Positions 60,835-64,000 of a stretch of 64,000 bases of DNA are shown here, one piece after another. The position numbers and the translations under genes were made by a program. This DNA is from Chondrus crispus. Taxonomy: Eukaryota > Rhodophyta > Florideophyceae > Gigartinales > Gigartinaceae. Each line of letters begins with the position of its first letter. The stretch's first letter is position 1. Location: the NCBI RefSeq assembly GCF_000350225.1, contig NW_005178994.1:105658-169657 (forward strand), read 5' to 3'. The notes beneath the pieces are model-generated. The model was given only the letters and a program-made list of their open reading frames with translations. It searched no databases and had not been told where the DNA came from.

Positions 60835-62631
60835 CCCTTCTGGCAGGGTCAAGTTTGGACATGTAAGCCGTTCTTTACATGTTGGATGCAAGAACCCCAC
60901 AACCAGGCCATAAACGGCTCTCAGCCAATCACATCACTGTGGAGTTCAGTCTCAGAGCCTCTCAATGGCTTCCAACAACTGCTAAGAGGCATTACGTAGC
61001 CACAAATTATCCACATCGACTGAGCAGTAGAAAAAAAGTGGTTTTATTTTGGACACATCCTTTTGATTACTTCATGACCGTTTGCAGCACCCCGATGATG
61101 ATGCTATGGACTATCCTTGCAGCTGTCATTGATCTTCGGCTTCTAGGTCTGTGCTGCGCCCTACTCAGCGACAACAAAGCAGCAGAGGCCACTTTCATCT
61201 CAGCTTTGTGCTTTTGTTTGCGCTGTCTTGCCGCGGCGAGGTCGTTCCTTCTCTGGTCTCTCACCACAGCCGCATGGGCCCGATGTGCAGCCTTGGCCGC
61301 CTTTTGCTTTTCTCTCTCCATTTTCTCCTCAACCTTTTGACGCGCTTGCAACCACAAAACCCCCCCACGAGAGCTATGTCCATCAAGGGTTAGAACAATA
61401 GGCACGTCCTGTGGGACCACAGTTCTGACAAATCTATTGAAATGCTCAATGAAATTTATGTATGTTCTGCTGCTCACTTGATCCATTTTTAATGCACTGT
61501 ATTACCCCATCTCGCAGAAACCACTCCTCTTTTGTCAAGAACGTGAGGTCGCTACGCGTAAGCTCTGTTAGGCATCGTTTGGATGGTATAGTAATGGGCT
61601 CCAGCCACTGAGCCATAACTCTCTTTCCAGCAATGAAAAAAACTGGTGGAGCTTTGCGGCCTGAAGCAGATGCTACTATCAAAGAGGTTACATGTTTTCC
61701 GTTGCCAGAGGATGACTTAGAGATAAACGAGCCGCCGTGATTAGACCTACTGTCAGCATAGCTCTTTGTCTTCCGACCAAATGCAGTCTCAACTGCCGTC
61801 TCGTCCATATTCCATACTCTGTCTGGATCAGACAAAATACATGGATGACAACTGTTCAATCATTGCATTTCGTCGAAAAAGGTCTGCACATGCTCGAAAC
61901 TCTCACCTCTTAGCTTCAAACTTTCCTTTTCTTCTGTTTTTCGAAGGCATACCTCCCTGTTCCGTGCCCGGAACGAACGAATGGCATCATCAATAGGTCA
62001 ATTATTTCGCCATCTTTGGCGGCCATCGTTTGCAATCTGTGACATCATGTATCTGAGTCCAGCATTATCAACAGCAAATCCTCTCTGGGCTGCCGTGATA
62101 AGCCGCTCGCATATCATCTTTTCCTCTATGTACGTTAACACAGTAGGTCGACCACAACCAGCACCTTCGGTCTGCACTGCCTGAAGCGTAGCATCAATGC
62201 CAAGCCTTTTCAAAGTCAGGTTGAGATTGCCTACAAGCGATTTTTTGAGGCCGCTCATTTCGGCCACTTTACGAATAGGCCATTTTTGCTGAGTAGCTTG
62301 ACAGCTTCGAGTCTTGCTTTGACGACTTCTTCCTTGCTTTGGTCTTTTCTGGCGATCTGCCGGGTCTGTTTTCGCATGGATAGCGGCATTTTTTTGTGTG
62401 TTGCAGTCTTGAGATGGGTGTAGTAGAAAGGGCGGGCTATGCAGACATTCAAAGTTTACCGAGAGTGTGATAAGGTGGATCATTCAAATTAGATCTGAAG
62501 CGGTGTGATTGGTTGTGTCGCATTGCCTAACCAGTGCAAGTTTGACAAGTTGCGTTGTTACAGCGGCTGGCAACATCACAGGTAAGATGTCCATTATTAA
62601 GCCATGTCCATATTTGACCCTGCCAGAAGGG
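60835..62631 (-). mobile_element. Tigger/pogo-like DNA transposon, decayed
   Basis: TIRs of about 29 bp (CCCTTCTGGCAGGGTCAA, then GTTTGGACATG against ATATGGACATG) are flanked by TA at 60833-60834 and 62632-62633. Length 1797 bp. It carries transposase remains on the minus strand. It is a different family from 8700-10863 (other TIR, little protein similarity). Confidence 0.9.
61067..62483 (-). pseudogene. Tigger/pogo-like transposase remains
   Basis: Three open pieces, in order: 62483-61998 with a helix-turn-helix domain (WPIRKVAEMSGLKKSLVGNL, CGRPTVLTYIEEKMICERL); 61859-61446 with the first catalytic Asp (VWNMDETAVETAFGRKTKS) and APPVFFIAGKRV; 61486-61067 with the second (VPIVLTLDGHSSR). The last piece changes frame relative to the middle one, and the middle one is preceded by a stop after FFDEMQ. 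After DGHSSR the expected third Asp block (LPPxxTxxxQPxD) is absent; a Lys/Arg/Ala-rich tail (EKMEREKQKAAKAAHRAHA) follows directly, so an internal deletion is likely. It cannot encode an active enzyme. Confidence 0.85.
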
Positions 62632-62633
62632 TA

Positions 62634-63119
62634 GTGTCTAGACGACAAGCAATTTGACCTCATATGAGGTCAGTCATGGCCTCATATGAGGCCAGCTTTT
62701 TTTTTGCAAAAATATATAAATTAAATCGAAACTTTAAAACATTCAGTTTGGACACCATTTCTTTAACGTATACGCGCTCGGCAATAACATATTGCAAAAC
62801 ATTGGGATGGCGGTTGTCAATGCACAGAGAGACTAAGAATCTAATGAAGTATCAATGATGAGTTGACTTTTTAAACAGGCGTTTTGGTTTCGAAGATATC
62901 AACATAAAACGTTTTGAGGTTGGTCAAAAAAGGCTCCTTTTTGGGCATTTCAAAAATGGCTGGAGAAGACGTGCAGATCTCACCAAACTCCACCCTTCCA
63001 CAACGCAGAAGTCAACTGCCGTGTCGAGAGTATCTTTTTTCCATCTTGTTGAGCTAGCGCAAGTCGAGAAAAATAAGTTGAAAAGTGACCTCATATGAGG
63101 TCATTTGTCACCTAGACAC
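62634..63119. mobile_element. MITE with palindromic subterminal repeats
   Basis: 486 bp. The ends GTGTCTAGACGACAA and (reverse) GTGTCTAGGTGACAA are flanked by TA (62632-62633, 63120-63121). The left TA is also the right TA of the preceding Tigger-like element. The palindrome TGACCTCATATGAGGTCA occurs at 62655-62672 and 63086-63103, and a variant TGGCCTCATATGAGGCCA at 62677-62694. The internal part is AT-rich and noncoding. Confidence 0.85.
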
Positions 63120-63323
63120 TAGTCGTATGTGGAATGGTACGGCATGGATGATACCGGTCGTCTGGTTAAAAAAGAGAAGCGCCCTGTACCGGGAGGCACG
63201 AAGGAAGCCTCCAAGGCTGAAGCCACTATGACCAGCGCCCCAGCCAAAACAGAAGATAACATTGATGAGGATGAGAGAAAGCGTTCGAATACAGGGGGGG
63301 TCGCTCAATAGTGCCTACTTTAG

Positions 63324-63655
63324 TAGTGCCTCCCTCTATATAGTGCTATGGCTCCCCCTCTGGCACAGGTTATCATAAGCCCATACGTGTATCATCTGGC
63401 ATGGTTCAGTTTTACGATATGGAGGTGCGACGGCTGGAAAATATGGCGACGAGTACAGTACCCTTGGGTACTCCATACTCAAAGGATTGAAGTTCTACAT
63501 TTTTAGTTGTGTTCTACTGGCTTTTGTGCTTTGCGTGTGCTTTGTTCCCAAATATATGTATACTGTATCAGCCTCCTTTATATAGTGCCATCCCTCCAAT
63601 AGTGCCATATCTAGAGGTATGTCACGCTATAGCACTATATCGTAGGAGGCACTGT
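63324..63655. mobile_element. Probable foldback MITE
   Basis: TAGTGCCTCCCTCTATATAG at 63324-63343 (extending to TGCTAT) is repeated in inverted form at about 63629-63654 (AGCACTATATCGTAGGAGGCACT) with a few mismatches; further copies of ATAGTGCCATCCCTCC lie between. The target-site duplication is unclear. The 200 bp before it (63122-63323), including a short open frame at 63129-63311, is probably host intron; no domain seen. Confidence 0.5.
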
Positions 63656-63676
63656 ATTGGAAAGCCCTCTGCACAG

Positions 63677-63997
63677 CGATGCAAGAAACGAAAGCGAAAA
63701 TTAGAAACCTCTTTTGCCGACTTTCCCGGCCCCAAGTACCATGTCGGCAATCCCAACATGGAAGGTGTTTTGCGTCACATGCCGCGTATGCCGGGAGTGA
63801 ACCACTCAATGTTCTACGTCGGTCACATGTTTACGCGATTTTGTTGGCACACCGAGGATGCCTTTTTGAATTCAGTTTCCTACCTGCACCGCGGAAGCGC
63901 TGGTAAGATTTTGTACGCTATACCTCCGAAGTACGCAGAAGCTTTCGAGACATATGCTGCCGGGAGTGTTTTTAATGATCGGTTGGCCAACGACTAA
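63677..63997 (+). CDS. KDM5/JARID1-like histone demethylase, JmjC domain (partial)
   Basis: A candidate acceptor CTCTGCACAG ends at 63675-63676, after which a basic KKRKRKL stretch leads into JmjC: NMEGVLRHMPRMPGVNHSMF, YVGHMFTRFCWHTEDAFLNS, VSYLHRGSAGKILYAIPPKY. In KDM5 enzymes the corresponding block is YVGMCFSSFCWHIEDHW...INYLHWGEPKTWYGVP. The Fe(II)-binding His and Glu (HTE) and the 2-oxoglutarate-binding Lys (AGKILY) are present; the second His would lie beyond the window. The family removes methyl groups from histone H3 lysine 4. The frame closes at 63995-63997, so a donor must lie just before it or the copy is damaged. Confidence 0.75.
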   Translation, partial: RCKKRKRKLETSFADFPGPKYHVGNPNMEGVLRHMPRMPGVNHSMFYVGHMFTRFCWHTEDAFLNSVSYLHRGSAGKILYAIPPKYAEAFETYAAGSVFNDRLAND

Positions 63998-64000
63998 CGT

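Noticed and set aside
63129-63311. Frame MEWYGMDDTG... as an exon of the KDM5-like gene
   Set aside because: No match to the expected JmjN/JmjC linker, and splice sites could not be placed consistently with the neighbouring exons.

Overview
This is a eukaryotic, mostly non-genic window: a pile of nested LTR retrotransposons (about 1-55.8 kb), then DNA transposons sitting in and around one host gene (55.8-64 kb). The only host gene I recognise is a KDM5/JARID1-like JmjC histone demethylase at the right edge, in pieces. Plant-type PIF/Harbinger and chromodomain Ty3/gypsy elements, GC-rich element sequence and a possibly intron-poor host would fit a red alga or another transposon-rich alga or protist. 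This is a guess; no rRNA, organelle or other diagnostic gene is present.

Nesting, read from target-site duplications (TSDs): element B, an AT-richer Ty3/gypsy copy (about 12042-55825, 5' end outside its present remains), was hit by (i) element A (window start to 12041, its own 5' end off the window), (ii) element C (13274-51656, TSD AAGCG) and (iii) a solo LTR at 52418-52992. Inside C lies its close relative E, in opposite orientation (19231-43149, TSD CGGAC); inside E lies D (21217-32065, TSD ATGGT). Element A is further split by two solo LTRs (2403-3089, 6862-7909), and its 3' LTR (8534-12041) holds a Tigger/pogo-like DNA transposon with an apparently whole transposase and another solo LTR. 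By-eye LTR comparison gives roughly 2% divergence for C and about 0.6-0.7% for E and D, which agrees with the nesting order.

All four internal regions (A, B, C/E, D) encode the usual gag, protease, reverse transcriptase, RNase H, integrase and a C-terminal chromodomain. The notable feature is that A, C and E carry an additional reading frame on the opposite strand, starting next to the polypurine tract and 3' LTR and running back towards pol. The three copies resemble one another but no family I know; I call it aORF. It is the best candidate here for something undescribed.

Right part: a PIF/Harbinger transposon (56444-59598) with TSD TAA, 12-bp terminal inverted repeats, and convergent SANT/Myb-like and DDE transposase genes separated by a small foldback element; a minisatellite; two strong foldbacks; the KDM5-like exon (from 60460); a Tigger/pogo deletion derivative (60835-62631) and a MITE (62634-63119) back to back on TA sites; a third foldback MITE (about 63324-63655); and the JmjC-domain exon up to the window end.
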